Position numbers and translations under genes: made by a program. From contig JAOTOL010001304.1 in the NCBI GenBank assembly GCA_034440575.1, positions 337,501 to 401,500 of the forward strand: a DNA stretch of 64,000 nucleotides, read 5' to 3'. Position 1 is the first letter of the stretch. Each line of letters begins with the position of its first letter. Under the pieces are notes generated by a model. The model was not told the DNA's origin, made no database searches, and saw only the letters and a list, made by a program, of their open reading frames with translations. Shown piece by piece: positions 20,312 to 31,880 of this stretch. Source of the DNA: Imbricaverruca yamaguchii (Eukaryota; Arthropoda; Thecostraca; Neoverrucidae).

Positions 20312-21667
20312 GTAACTCACCATCAAAGAAATCCAAGCCCAAAGTGAATGAAACGAATTTTGAGTAGGGCCAGATCCATTACAATTCACATCATACTTCA
20401 TATGAAATAGGTGGTAGCATTCTGGACCGAAGTAAGGTACGGTGCAGACATCACGAATGTTTGGAAGAATACGGTGTTCAAAAAGTAGCACGAAAACGAC
20501 TGAAGAGTGAAATAACACTTAACTCAGCATCTTTACTGTTGCAACGCATACAAAGCTAGCACCTGTTGTGTAAAATGTCAATGGAAATGACAGTTGCATG
20601 AGCTGGTAGGACACGGCAGCTCCTACAAACAACTTCCGCAGAAGACATCGTCAAGTCTTTTCCGTTTTCTGGTGGTCGCTAGAAGAAAAAACGCCTGCAA
20701 ACTTGGCACCGCCTCCGATTGAAATGCGTTCATATTTCAACTTGTCTTGCAGTGATTGAAGTCGGCCTACAAGTCGTATATCCCCAAGTCTTCAGCTCCA
20801 ATAGACATCCATTATCGGCTGTGGATTACAACAATGTAATACCACAGACCTGTATTCCGCAATCCCCAGCAAATTCTTAATCAAGTGTATCGGTCCGTAC
20901 ACAACCAGCCGAGGTTCACACGGGACACGCTCTGCCGAGCATCAGGCACGTGCTCGTTTACTGGTGACGTCACGTCGGTTCCGCCAAGCGGCTCTGAAAC
21001 CGAAAGTAAACCGAGACGGCCACGGAAACTGGCACATAAAAACCGCCCGTTCAAGGCCGCTCGACCGACCATGTGACACTTCCGACCGCCACGACCGCAA
21101 TCAGCTGACGTCGGGCAACGGGCAGTGGACATGGCCCGCCAGAACGGGCCGACCTGTCGCTCGCGCCCTGCACCCTGGTCTCCCTGGATCATCTGCCGGC
21201 GCTCAGGTCGGCTTTGCCTTCACGGCTGCGTCTATCATACCCAGCCTCGCACGTGCACGGCATGTCGATGTCTTCGCCAGGGGCGCTGCCGGCGAACCTC
21301 CAGCACGCCCGCACGGAGCGCGCTGGCGACGCAAAATGTCTTCCTTGCTTATGTCCACACATCAGCTTGTGCGCTTATGCGTTGACAGTAGGTCGAGGGT
21401 TCCGAGGGCATACTCAGCCGAGGGGCGATGCGGCGGCTATGTCAGGACACTGAGCTGCGAGGCGCTCACCTCTCGAGTCGCGGTGCCTCCCATCTCATCT
21501 CGAGCTCGCCTCGACAAGTGGCGACTTTCTACGGCGACCCGACTCGGCCGTCCGTCATAGCCGGCGCCAAGTGGACCTCCGAGTGGGCCGGAGTCTGCGC
21601 TCCGTGTCACGAGTGCAAGACCAGCGCGCATCAATTACCAGGAGCGCCTCTGCACGAGCTGGGGGCA
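20312..21667. other. GC-rich stretch with CRE-like sites, no defended gene
   Basis: From about 20900 the sequence is CpG-rich with TGACGTCA at about 20964 and TGACGTCG at about 21107. Long plus ORFs (such as 20964-21560) look like GC-content artefacts: Arg/Pro/Ala-rich with no domain. At 20753-20880 there is an isolated exon-like segment, described under the 20161 exon. Confidence 0.35.
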
Positions 21668-22012
21668 GATGTTGTCGGATTCTTGCTGGGACAGTTGTGG
21701 TCGGATTCCTGTACCGGGTGGGGACAGTTGTGGTCGGATTCCTGCACCAGGTGGGGACAGTTGTGGTCGGATTCCTGTACCAGGTGGGGACAGTTGTGGT
21801 CGGATTCCTGCACCAGGTGGGGACAGTTGTGGTCGGATTCTTGTTAGGACAGTTGTGGTGGATTCTTGCACCAGATTGGTACAGTTGTGGTCGGATTTCT
21901 ACATCAGGTGGGGACAGTTGTGGTCGGATTCCTGCATCAGGTGGGGACAGTTGTGGTCGGATTCCTGCACCAGGTGGGGACAGTTATGGTTGGATTCCTG
22001 CACCAGGTGGGG
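21668..22012. repeat. 33-bp minisatellite, about 10 copies
   Basis: Copies of a 33-bp unit with GGTGGGGACAGTTGTGGTCG and GATTCCTGCACCA. One or two units are shortened near 21840-21895. The period of 11 codons keeps ORFs open in several frames (VGTVVVGFLHQ and WGQLWSDSCTR types). I do not call these genes. Confidence 0.95.
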
Positions 22013-22994
22013 ACAGACCGCACGAGCCATATCACCCGATCGTCACGCCTCGCCTGGCACAGCAGTTCATGTTCCGCCGTCATCACTCAAGGGTGTCCAT
22101 CTTCTAAGATGCGCATCAGTCAGTTACACTAACACAAATTAACTAATCGCATACCTTATGCCATATTACGGTACCCATCTGAGCGAATCGTTCCTGTACT
22201 GGGGAGGGGGCACTGATTCGTCCCCTGGAGATCTCGGAAGCTATGATGGGTCGATGTTCTTGAAAGAAGCGGTGATCGATTCCTCAAGCTTTTAGGTATA
22301 TCTTGGTGCAAAAGTAACAATGTTCGCAACAGCGTAAATGGGTAGCTAAAAATAATAGTGTGGGATTGTTTGTCTGGTGTACAACTGCTACATATATGAT
22401 CTTATTTTAGTCGAAAAGGCACCAGATAATTGAACAAGGATGGAAGACTAGCGTGAGGTGGTAATGATGAAATATGAACAGAATCAAGGCGGTGCTAAGG
22501 CAGCGGTGTCCTACACCCGTCCCTTGCAAAATAAATAGCGTTGTTTTCATGAAGCACACCGGTCGATCCATCTAATTATGGTTAGCAGTCGAATGTCAAC
22601 TTATTTTCCTATCAGTCTGAAATTATTCAAAGCCTGACCTGAAGACACCTCTGCCACACTACATTTTTTTTAAAGCAAGTCGGAGGTTCGATAATTATCC
22701 TGGAGGGGCGGTGTCTGAAGAACTGTAGCCATTTAGCAATGAATAGCAGGCCAGCTTTGTACATCTAGAAGACTGTCCTCAAAGGCACAAAAGAGACAAA
22801 ATCGGCTCGAGTGACAGTCCACAAACCTGTTCCAGATTCGCATACGATCAAAAAAGAAGAAATTTCTGCACGATGCGTGGGAAAGAACGCTTGGGAAATA
22901 CATCAAGTTTTAAAAGCCCACACTCAGAGGTTTAGAAATGACAGGTGAGGGTTTAGAAAAACTTAGGGAGAATTTCCAGTCACCTTTACCTACC
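22013..22994. other. No supported gene
   Basis: Ordinary AT-rich sequence; nothing recognised on either strand. Confidence 0.4.
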
Positions 22995-24025
22995 TTAACC
23001 CTTGTAGGGCAAGGCTCTGTTAGACCTGAATCTGTAGAGTGGGCGGATTCCGCTACCCCCACCCCCACCCTCCCGCTAAGATCTCGGAATCTATTGGGAG
23101 GATTTCAAAACTGAATAGCTCCAACGGATTATACTAGTCTTATCTACATTTTAAGATGTCAAATTGTCGTTTTTGCTATGGTGAAGATGGGAAAAGTAAT
23201 GGAAATCATTTGGCGCTGTGTTCGTGTTTTACATTGCTGAAATTGTATATGGATTAGTGCAATTTACTCCTAGTGGATAAGAACACAATTTTATGCCCAC
23301 ATCAGCAAGGAAGCTAAAGCATATCATGTGTTGTTCATTGCAGCCACTTCTTCGGGGTCAGTGCCACTTCGCAAACACCTATTGCCTTGTCATTTTTACA
23401 TTGTATCATTCATTACCAAGTGCTTTTTGATCAGAGGCGTCACAAAGAAATCATACCAGGAAGGACCCTGACCAGAGGCGGATCCAAAAATTTTCATGTG
23501 GGGCATGGTTTCCTCTCATGAGTTAAGTTCGAATTTTCATTCGGCGGCAAAATTGGCCAACCAATGTGGGAGGGGTGGGGGCATTCGAGCATACTGAAGG
23601 GCGCCTTTTCGTCTCAAACGAGTGCCTCTTCCCCTTGAAATGTGTCTGGCTGAAAAATACGTTGCACGTATGTATGTATGTTCTGGGTATTTCTCGTCGC
23701 CTTCCGAATTCGCCTTTTGGAAAATATTTGGCTCCGCCACTGATTGTGGTGCATTATTACCGTTTGTCCTGCTCCACTCTCCAAGCTTTTCGACGGCGGC
23801 GTAAATGATATCGCTTGTAGAAAACCGGCTATTGTTGCAAAGTTCCTTCCTTTTTTTAAAATTTTTTTTCCCCTTGATGTACCTTTCAAATGAGAAGGCT
23901 TAAAATGAGCATTTCCGCACGTAAGCAAGGTAGTATGAGCAGGTTAATTACAAATTATAATCACCTGAGCAGTAAGGCAATGACAATATTCAGATGCTGT
24001 TCAAAAGCTTTTGAAAAAAGAGAGA
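22995..24025 (+). mobile_element. Interspersed repeat, copy B (about 1.0 kb)
   Basis: Second copy of the family seen at 16105-17140. It starts near TTAACCCTTGTAGGGCAAGG, contains TTAGACCTGAATCTGTAGAG, GGGCGGATTCCGC, a C-rich stretch and AAGATCTCGGAATCTATTGG, and ends near GATGCTGTTCAAAAGC. The GCGGATTCCGC...AAGATCTC block is also near the left end of the TTAA-flanked element at 59.5 kb, suggesting one broader family. Confidence 0.65.
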
Positions 24026-25202
24026 AAAAAAGAAGTAGCTCCCAATAGTCGCTCCTGGAGTCGCCTCTGATATACCTGCGAAATTAATAGTTTGGAACCA
24101 TGGATCAAGAAAGTCAGGAACAGGCATCGAGTTTCACTCTCCTAGCACAACGGGTTTGGGAAGAACAGGCGATAAACCACAGGAGGATAGAATCCCCACT
24201 CCATCTACCGGAATAAGGTTAATATAACTATAGCGAAGTATCTGGCTTCAGGTTCAGGCACCTTAGCCCTCACCTACCAAATTTGTTTGGGCAGCCCTCC
24301 CATATGAGACATGTGAATAGACACCTCCGGTCATATTGCTCAATACAGATCTAGCCACCGAACAAAAATGACAAATGGGAAAGCCAACGTATTGCTTGTT
24401 GTGAGATGAAACCAGTGATACTCGATGTCGACACACTATATCAGTCAGTGGAAAGTCAAAGGTGAACACATCGTGAAACATCGGGCATAGACGAACTCAG
24501 ATCCATCCATTCGCCAGGTGAATTTCAACCAGAGTGGCCGATTAGACACCGACTGGTAGCATAGGCCCGCGCAAGTATGTTAACATCTCATATGCCTAGC
24601 GTGCATGACTAATATACCAACCGTGATTTAAGCATAGTAGGTCATGTAAAACCTGACATTTCATAGCTTGTAAAAGCTTTAAAATGGCTTCTTTGGAGAC
24701 TCCAAGGATATACGAAAATAATATGTGTAGGAATTGAAATTCTTATGTCTAACAATTGAAATTCCTATGTCTAAGAATTGAAATTCCTATCTCTAAGAAT
24801 TGAAATTATGAAACAGGTGTTTACCAAGACGTTATAGGATGTCCATCGAGGTCGATGACACAGTTGATCTCCAGAAGATGATCGATGCGGCGGTGCGATC
24901 TGACATGGCATGACACAGCTCAAAGACACGGAATATCAATCAACTGCAGAGGAAGGTCGGCAGACACCAGGATGCAGCGCAAAGTGCTCCACATGCCTCC
25001 AGAAACACGTGACGGCTTCACTGACTGCTATGACCTGATCACAACTACAAATTGCCGAAAGATCCGCATAACCTGTGGTATCCGTTTTGCCAAGCATTGG
25101 CGTGCCAGTGGCGAGCGACCAGTCTTACCGGATGGTGACGCCGAAGGCTGTTCTTACGGTAATTACATATCGCTCCATTTTATGCAGCAAGTAAGGGCAC
25201 AT

Positions 25203-25203
<1 letters not shown>
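24026..25203. other. Non-coding, small 26-bp tandem repeat
   Basis: Four copies of a ~26-bp unit (GAATTGAAATTCCTATGTCT...) at about 24728-24808. The 144-codon plus ORF ending in the (GT)n tract at 25.2 kb has no recognisable domain. Confidence 0.6.

Positions 25204-25272
<69 letters not shown>
25204..25272. repeat. (GT)n microsatellite
   Basis: About 34 uninterrupted GT dinucleotides, followed by an imperfect tail (tttgtgtgcgtgtgt). Confidence 0.97.
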
Positions 25273-25276
<4 letters not shown>

Positions 25277-27504
25277 TGTGCGTGTGTATGCTACTACGGG
25301 TGCGCAATATTGCGTATGACGCCATCGGTGCAGATGTCATTTAACGTGCCTATGCAGGGGATGCTAAATGGCAGTAGGCCCATGCTAAATGGCAGTAGGC
25401 CCTGTTGGTCCCGAAGTGCTACGCTGGATGCAGTCACGCAATGCTGCTCCCCTCCCCCACAGGCTTATTTAAGGTTCTGTTAAACTCTAGGTGTAGTTAC
25501 ACTTTCTTCAATCTTAGAACGAGGCTTGTGAGGAACGGGATGATATGATGTTTATAATTGGATTCGTACACGACACGAAGCGCATTTTCAGGAAAAATAT
25601 GCTGCAGCTGTGTCTCTAAACATCTTCTCTGAGCGTATCGAGGTTGATGTTGGTGCCCGCCTCTATTGGCGTATTTTAGTGCCGCCGCCGTTCACAACGC
25701 GCCTCGTCCAGTGGTTCGTTGAAAGTGAAACAGAGAGGGGAGGGAAGTGCTTGTCTGCTAACTTGAACGTGAAGAAGAAGTTGCAAAAGAACAACAAGAT
25801 GTTGCGGGGTGAAATCCTCCGCATCCATCTTGCATGGACTGATGCATATCGTTATGGAGTAGCTTTCTTCCCGAAACCGACGTTGGAATTGAATTCGCTG
25901 ACACTATTCAACATGCGAGTCGGAACTGCACACGAGGATCTTCAATTTCCCAGATGGATGTCGGAAAACTAGCAGATCATTTTTTGTTTAAAGCAACAAC
26001 AACGGATAATGCAAGCATGCTTTTCTTTTCAATGTACACTGTATGTTCTGACCGGAACTTTTAAGCAAGAAAATGCTTCTTTTTGTACCTAAATTTTGCC
26101 GAGCATCCCATAGGTATCGACCCCTAAGCCGGGGCTGGATCAAATGTTTACATAGATATAGGTGGAGTTTGTTTCATCCCTTCGAAGGAGGATCTAGCCC
26201 TTCTCCATGCTGATCGAGGACCTCAATAATTATAGATAATGCCATGGTAGGTAATGGTCATGGTCCTTGATATTGTTATTGGCATGAATTTCGCAGACTG
26301 CGTCAGAACTGCAACGGACAAAACATCGCACAACCATACATAGAGAATGATAGATGGTGCTGCCCGGATTTCTGAAATAGAAAATCAGATATAACATGCC
26401 AATGTTTTGCACCTAAGTACCCTGTAAAGCATTACAGAACAAAAAGCATCAGCGCAATAGATATCAGTTACAGAAAACATTAGTTCAAGTATGTACATTT
26501 CAAGTTTACGAAATATAATCCACTACTACCGATAATACTCGTGCTAGCAATAGGGATATCCAGATGCAAATGTGTGAAGGTAAAAAATCGTGCCAATGAA
26601 TGGTGATGTGGAAGCGTTAAATTACAGCCTAAGTTCATTGCTGTATTGCGTGAGGGATTTGACAAATAGTCCCCAACTAATAGTGATATATCTTCCCGCC
26701 TAGCAAGTCACTTCCCTTCCAATAATTCACTGAATTAGGAAAACACTCCCTGACTCAGTTTTTATGAATAATCACTTCCCTAGAAAAGCAGCCGCCGCAG
26801 AGGACGTGGACCAACCCCTTTCGACCGACGTTTTGACGTTTTCCAACGTTTTGGTTGGAACGTGGACCAACCAACCGACCAACCCTGCCTCTTTCTCGAC
26901 GGCCTATCAGATCGACTTCCGTTTGGCACCTTGTGTCAGCGTTCTTGTCTTGCAGGCAGCTCCGCGCGCTGTATGCACTGATTGCACCGACCATCCTTCT
27001 ATCTAATCAGCAGATTACACCGGGGAATACACGAGATCATTGAGTACACGGCTACAGAAATCGTGGACTGCATGAATCATTGACGATCACGCGACGGCTG
27101 CGGTCATTCGTCAGACATACTTTTATTGAGGTAATCCACAATGGACTTGTGGCCATTACAACCTCGCGTTAATTAGACGAAACAGCACGGCACGCAAGGT
27201 CTAAATCACATAACAGTTAAACCGGTGGTCATACATGTCATAATAAAAAATATGAAAAATGCAGCAGGGCGAGCAGCAAACCAGTCCGGCACGGGCGGCA
27301 TGTTAAAAAGGTGCCGCCGTAGGTGGCGGCCCAAGATCGGCACGGGAAGCCGCATCAGCTCCGGTGGCAACGAGCTGCACATGAGTGGTGCTCTGGAGCT
27401 AAATCGTCTCTTCCCCATCTCAGTGCGGGGCCGGAGAACACGTCACGTGCCGTTCGGGAAGTCACAACGCCTGCTACACCCTGGCCAGCTGGCCGTCCGG
27501 CGAC
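25273..27504. other. No supported gene
   Basis: Includes a direct duplication ATGCTAAATGGCAGTAGGCC (about 25361-25400), and a 120-codon plus ORF (25610-25972) without a recognisable domain. At 26938-26956 there is a good isolated acceptor (cttgtcttgcag) with no partner that I can assign. Confidence 0.4.
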
Positions 27505-27690
27505 CGGCCTCCACCGGCACCGAGGTCGTGCCGGCTGCCACCAGCACTGAGGTCGTCACCTGCCGTCGCCAGCACCGAGGTCGTGCCGGCCGCCATCAGC
27601 ACTGAGGTCGTCACCTGCCGCCACCGGCACCGAGATCGTGCCGGCCACCACCAGCACTGAGGTCGTCCCGAGCACGGCCGCACGCGACCG
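27505..27690. repeat. GC-rich minisatellite, about 27-28 bp unit
   Basis: Alternating AGCACCGAGGTCGTGCCGGC and AGCACTGAGGTCGTCACCTG units separated by GCCACC. It sits at the start of a CpG-rich stretch that extends to about 28100. Confidence 0.8.
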
Positions 27691-29284
27691 CCGGCCGCCG
27701 GCTGCGTCTACACACCACTCTCACCTGTGTAGCGGACGCCGGTCCAGCAGCAGCAGCGCAGAGCACGTGGTGGGCCGGTGTGCGACGTGTGCGGCGCCGC
27801 CCCTGTCCCACAGCGGTGTGCCGGAGCGCGCCGACCACCGGCCAGCGCCGACCGCCGGCCACCCGTACCCCTTGGGTGAGGACCAGACGACCCGAGCGAA
27901 AGGCAGCCAATGAGAGGCGCCACAGCACCGCCAGGGCGCCGCCGGCCAGAAGGGGCCTCCGCAGAAGCCGACCCGAGACGCAGTTTCACCCGTGCCGTGG
28001 CCGCTGCCGACTCCCTTCAGCCGAGCGTCAGTGTCCCGACACTGCGCACCGTGTATGCATGTGCATGTGCACACGTGCACGCGTGTCCAAGCGTGCTTGC
28101 CACATGTGGTACCGCGCGATACAATTTGTGATTGAATCTTCGAGTGGCTGAGGGCATACATGATGCCTGGCTGATATACGTATGGCTTGGAATGACTGAG
28201 GGTCTGCATCATACCTGGCTGATAGGCACGTGACTGCACATAATTAGTTGAGAAAGTGGAAGTGGATTTATAAAACAAGCGACATGCGTTGCTATTTAAT
28301 ATTTTCCACTCCGACAAGACGTTTTAGAAACCGGGCACGCAAGTGATTAATGCAACATAGAATATACAAATGCAATGACACCTGAGCTCATTGATAAATT
28401 TCGCACCAGCCACATACAATGTGTGGCTACAACATGTACACAGTAGAGCTCTACAGCGCTTACATATTGCTCCACCTGCTCATGAAGAATTACTTGTCCT
28501 ACAGAAGATTGTCGCTATAGAAACGCCCGGAAGGTACTTATTGGCGGCATATTTTGCAATGAACGAATGCATCGGCGCAAAGATGAGTATTGCATTGGAT
28601 GAACGTGTTAACTGGTATGCTACTCATTACGATTGACACATACTCAAATTATGTTGACTGACAAGCCGGTGTTCTGTGCCATGCGATATCCCACTCCGGA
28701 ACAGTAGAGTGCACTCGGACGTCTTCTGGACAATTTATATTTCAATAGGGCTCCAAAGTCAGTGGGGACTCCCACAGTTAACTGATAAACATTTGGAACC
28801 GCTCTCGACCGGGCTCACACTTTTGAACGCTTGGAAAACAACAAGATTCATTGAAACTACTTCGCACCGGAGGACACGGCAGTATTGATCGGTAGAGGGT
28901 AGGGGGAGTGTGGGGGTGCACCGATCGAGAAGGCAGGACTTGAAAACTTTGGAAGAAGAAAAAAATTAGTGAAAAGGGTAGAATTGAAATTTGTCCAAGA
29001 GGAACACCTTTCACTGAAAATTCCGTTAGTGGGCGCGCTCACGTGTTTCGGGGTGTACTCACAATGAAGCAGTTTGAGCAAGGTGCAGTTGGAACTTCCA
29101 GATCTGGAATGGAATACCGATGGGGCACTGTGTCCCAACTGGGGGAAGCACATGTTCCCATTGTCCAATCAAGGTCTTCCGCTTCGATGTAGTTTATCGC
29201 ACAGGGGTGATAGGGTTGAAGTGCCTATATCCACGATGTTGCCTTCCTTGTATAAAAGCAAGCGGTATTTTTGTGTGGAATCGC
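27691..29284. other. CpG-rich then ordinary sequence, no defended gene
   Basis: 27691-28100 is GC- and CpG-rich and opens several Arg/Pro/Ala-rich ORFs on both strands, none with a recognisable domain. 28100-29284 shows nothing that I can identify; part of it may be further decayed LINE, since a LINE ORF1 fragment begins just to the right. Confidence 0.35.
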
Positions 29285-29505
29285 TCAGAATATGTTCGAT
29301 TAGATAAATCCCCCATTCGGTTCACTTCACTCGATGCCGGAATATACATTACTCCCTCTAACCTATCCCCAACATCCTCTACAAGAGCACCTGGGAAGCA
29401 AACACGAGTCCGTCCGCTGGGGTTCCTACTACAGAACGAGCGTTCTATATACCTAACTCTCGAGTCCCCTATGACTAAAACCTCCCTCTCTGTCTCTATA
29501 TTGAG
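29285..29505 (-). pseudogene. LINE ORF1 esterase-domain fragment (CR1-like), downstream half
   Basis: The minus strand reads EVLVIGDSRVRYIERSFCSR, then RTRVCFPGALVEDVGDRLEG. This matches the SGNH/GDSL-esterase-like domain of CR1-type LINE ORF1 proteins (VLV.GDS.VR...FC....R..VCFPGA.VEDV). The fragment is cut off upstream exactly at the left end of the transposon (29508). The missing upstream half of the same ORF1, in the same orientation, is on the far side at 34483-34900. Further downstream (below 29285) the reading frame becomes unrecognisable. Confidence 0.7.
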
Positions 29506-29507
29506 TA

Positions 29508-29888
29508 GGCTGGTCGGGTTTGCGTTTTTTATCTGGAAAATGCACTAGATCGCCCCCTAGTTTATGCATTTTGGGCGCTGAGCGCGATGCGCCCATCAAA
29601 ATTCCAAATTTCGAAAAACTTTTGACCGCGACGCCCGCTCAAAGGCTTCGGCGATTTTGCAAATTCGCCTTCTTCGGCTCATTATTCCGAAAGTTGTGAT
29701 AGGAAATAGGAAAAGCAGCATGGACAAGCTGAACCAGGTATATTTCATAAGATATTCGCACAAACCAGCGGCGTTCACTCCACTTACATTATGCAAAAAC
29801 ATTGTGTCCGTACTATTTCCCAATTTCACGACCTACTTCAGCACGCCACCCATAGATGGCGTTGGTGGCGATCGCGTATGTTTCATCG
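29508..29888. repeat. Left long terminal inverted repeat
   Basis: Reverse-complement match to 34094-34480 over about 380 bp. By eye it has a scatter of mismatches and several small indels. Shared blocks include GCGCTGAGCGCGATGCGC, CCGCGACGCCCGCTCAAAGG, CAGCATGGACAAGCTGAACC and CACGCCACCCATAGATGGCG. Confidence 0.9.
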
Positions 29889-30152
29889 CTGGAGGGTGCC
29901 TCTCCAGAAGGTCGCCACTTTTCATCGGGGTGGGTGTGAGGTGGGGCAGCTCCCCTCCGCCGTTGCCCCTCCCCGGGATCTGCATCTGATAGAACAATTC
30001 CAGTGTTTACACTACATGTTTCAAATTAATTAATCAACAAGCAATCATTACCACAGGTCTGAGGCCCATTACTAATTACAAACACACAAGCCAATCGAAC
30101 AAAACCCAACCACTGCCGAAATGACGCCATCTCATCAGACTCGCCACATTCA

Positions 30153-31586
30153 TCAGTCTGAAGCCACTGACCCTGTCACAGACGCTCTATCCCTGCTTCG
30201 TCTGGTCTTCGAGCTGGTCTGCTGGCCCATGAAGCGGCGCCGGAAGGCCACCTTATTTAGGCTGTGACCGTCTTGTCTCTCCGCGCCCACGACGGCCGCT
30301 GCGGCCTCGGTCGTCAGCTTGACGACGCGCTCGGTGGACTGGGTGTGGCAGGGCACCCCCGTCCGGAGCGGCTCGTCCAGGAGCCGGCCTAGCTCGTCTT
30401 CAGTGAGAGGACGGACACAAGGTGGCTCGATGTCGGCCTCCCGAGCATACTGGTTGATGTTCACCAGCTCCGTGTACTGGCGTGCAGTCACGTTGATCGT
30501 TGAGCCTTGCACCCGGAACTGGCGGACTGGTCCGGGCTGCCGGCACTCTCTGACCTCGCGCACCATCTGCACGGCCCTCGCCCTGAGCTTCTGGCGCTCG
30601 TCACCCAGCATCGACAGCACCACGTTCTCTGGGTGGGACATCAGGGCATTCCCGCACAGGCGTTCCTGCACGGTTTCCAGGTCGGCGCCGCTCAAGTGCC
30701 GCTGCTGCCATTGCAGCTGATCAAACAGATGGCGGGGCGCTTCCACCAGGTCCGGTCTGGACTTAATGGTCATGACTGTGGGGACGTACACGGCCACGAT
30801 GTATAGGGCCAGGGTCGTTAGCTGGTCGCCGGGGCTCTGCTGGGACATATATACCCGCAGCAGCCGGCTCTGCGCCGTGAACCACTGTGCCAAGTTGAGC
30901 TGGCCGTGGATCCGGTGCGCCACTAGGCTGCCATCGCCGGACGCCGCGCACTTTGCACACTGGTAGAGCAGCCGCAGCTCTGAGCTCAGCGACTGCTCCA
31001 CATCAGCCGGCAGGAGCGGTAGCTCGGCGGAGGCCAGGGGCTGGAACTCCACCAATGGCAGCTCATGCACCGCGTCCGCCACCATCTGGCCGATTGGCCC
31101 TTCGAACGTACTTTTGGAAGTAGTGCGGTCATCCAGGGCGCGGAACAGGGCCCGGTACGGCAACTCCGCTTGGTGGCAGAGGCCTACCATTCTGGTGAGT
31201 GGCCGGCCCAGGAGTGCCTCCAGCTTGGCCATCCAGCCGCCGCTGTACCCCACCACCGAGTTGGTCCCATCCCCTCCCGCAATGTGCACCTTGGCCAGGT
31301 CGATGCCCCGCTCCCCGAGGAAGCTGGCGAGCTGATCCGCCAGCGCCTGACCTGTGTGTCGGCCACTGCAGCTGAAGTGGCCGACAAAGACATCGCCGGG
31401 ATGCATGTTGGCAGAGATGTTGTGTATCTTCAGCGGAGCACCGTGCCCCTGGCCGCGTGTCAGATCATTTCTGCCATCGCAGAACATTGCAGTACAGTAT
31501 GATGCGCTAGCACTTATCTCCCGCACCTTCTCCCGCCTGCTCTTCTCTAAAGCTATCTGCACTTTTGACCTCGGAATCTGTGCGTT
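30153..31586 (-). CDS. Transposase-like protein, C-terminal part
   Basis: About 475 codons ending at a stop at 30153. In order: RSKVQIALEKSRREKVREIS, then CTAMFCDGRNDL, VFVGHFSCSGRHTGQAL, HIAGGDGTNSVVGYSGGWMA, GLCHQAELPYRALFRALDD and STFEGPIGQMV, followed by a mostly helical-looking C-terminus. From memory these match a large invertebrate family (DGRKD...; ..GCDGT..N.G..GG..; LHANELPLRHLF..LDG.T.GP..F.G.IG). D of DGR, D of GGDGT and E of AELP are conserved acidic positions spaced like a DDE/RNase-H-fold transposase; the catalytic role is inference. The 5' edge is the 14-G homopolymer at 31587-31600, across which the frame shifts. It lies between inverted repeats, so it is the likely transposase. 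Confidence 0.7.
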   Translation of the reverse strand, partial: NAQIPRSKVQIALEKSRREKVREISASASYCTAMFCDGRNDLTRGQGHGAPLKIHNISANMHPGDVFVGHFSCSGRHTGQALADQLASFLGERGIDLAKVHIAGGDGTNSVVGYSGGWMAKLEALLGRPLTRMVGLCHQAELPYRALFRALDDRTTSKSTFEGPIGQMVADAVHELPLVEFQPLASAELPLLPADVEQSLSSELRLLYQCAKCAASGDGSLVAHRIHGQLNLAQWFTAQSRLLRVYMSQQSPGDQLTTLALYIVAVYVPTVMTIKSRPDLVEAPRHLFDQLQWQQRHLSGADLETVQERLCGNALMSHPENVVLSMLGDERQKLRARAVQMVREVRECRQPGPVRQFRVQGSTINVTARQYTELVNINQYAREADIEPPCVRPLTEDELGRLLDEPLRTGVPCHTQSTERVVKLTTEAAAAVVGAERQDGHSLNKVAFRRRFMGQQTSSKTRRSRDRASVTGSVASD

Positions 31587-31600
31587 CCCCCCCCCCCCCC
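31587..31600. repeat. Poly-C/G 14-mer at a frameshift
   Basis: Fourteen C on the plus strand. The conserved coding sequence changes frame across this run, so it is either a genuine inactivating indel or a homopolymer length error. Confidence 0.8.
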
Positions 31601-31880
31601 GCTACAGCATAGGCCAAAACGATTTTGGATACTTTCCGTGATCCCATATCACAGGCATCGGCAGCCTCAGACATTAGCGATAAAGATGTCTCTACCCTCC
31701 TTTTATTGTGCCAGCGCGCGAGAACAAAGTCCGGGTCGCTTTCACCGCCACTCTCACTCCTGCTCTCAGAATCACTACAGTCTGGTAGACTAGTGGAGGC
31801 TGAGGGAGTGCGAGTGACGGCGATGCTAGAGGCGGAAGCACCAGAATTGACATCGCTGGAGGTATCAACGACGACGGCAG
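31601..31880 (-). CDS. Transposase-like protein, middle part (frameshifted)
   Basis: A separate frame from the C-terminal part. It carries a Ser/Asp/Glu-rich linker (DSESRSESGGESDPDF), then ARWHNKRRVETSLSL and ACDMGSRKVSKIVLAYAV. In recalled relatives a similar block (two- or three-helix segment with ..VSDR.AA.I..A) directly precedes the RSKV/RRER segment seen at the start of the C-terminal part. This supports one protein broken by the poly-G indel. The upstream boundary is uncertain: a ctccag acceptor-like site lies near 31860-31870, but the frame stays open to about 31953. Confidence 0.5.

Noticed and set aside
20964..21560. 198-codon Arg/Ala-rich plus ORF
   Set aside because: Consistent with GC-rich non-coding DNA. 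The overlapping minus ORF is equally open.
27225..28317. Multiple 90-198-codon ORFs on both strands
   Set aside because: CpG-rich region with a minisatellite. ORFs overlap on both strands and none carries a domain.
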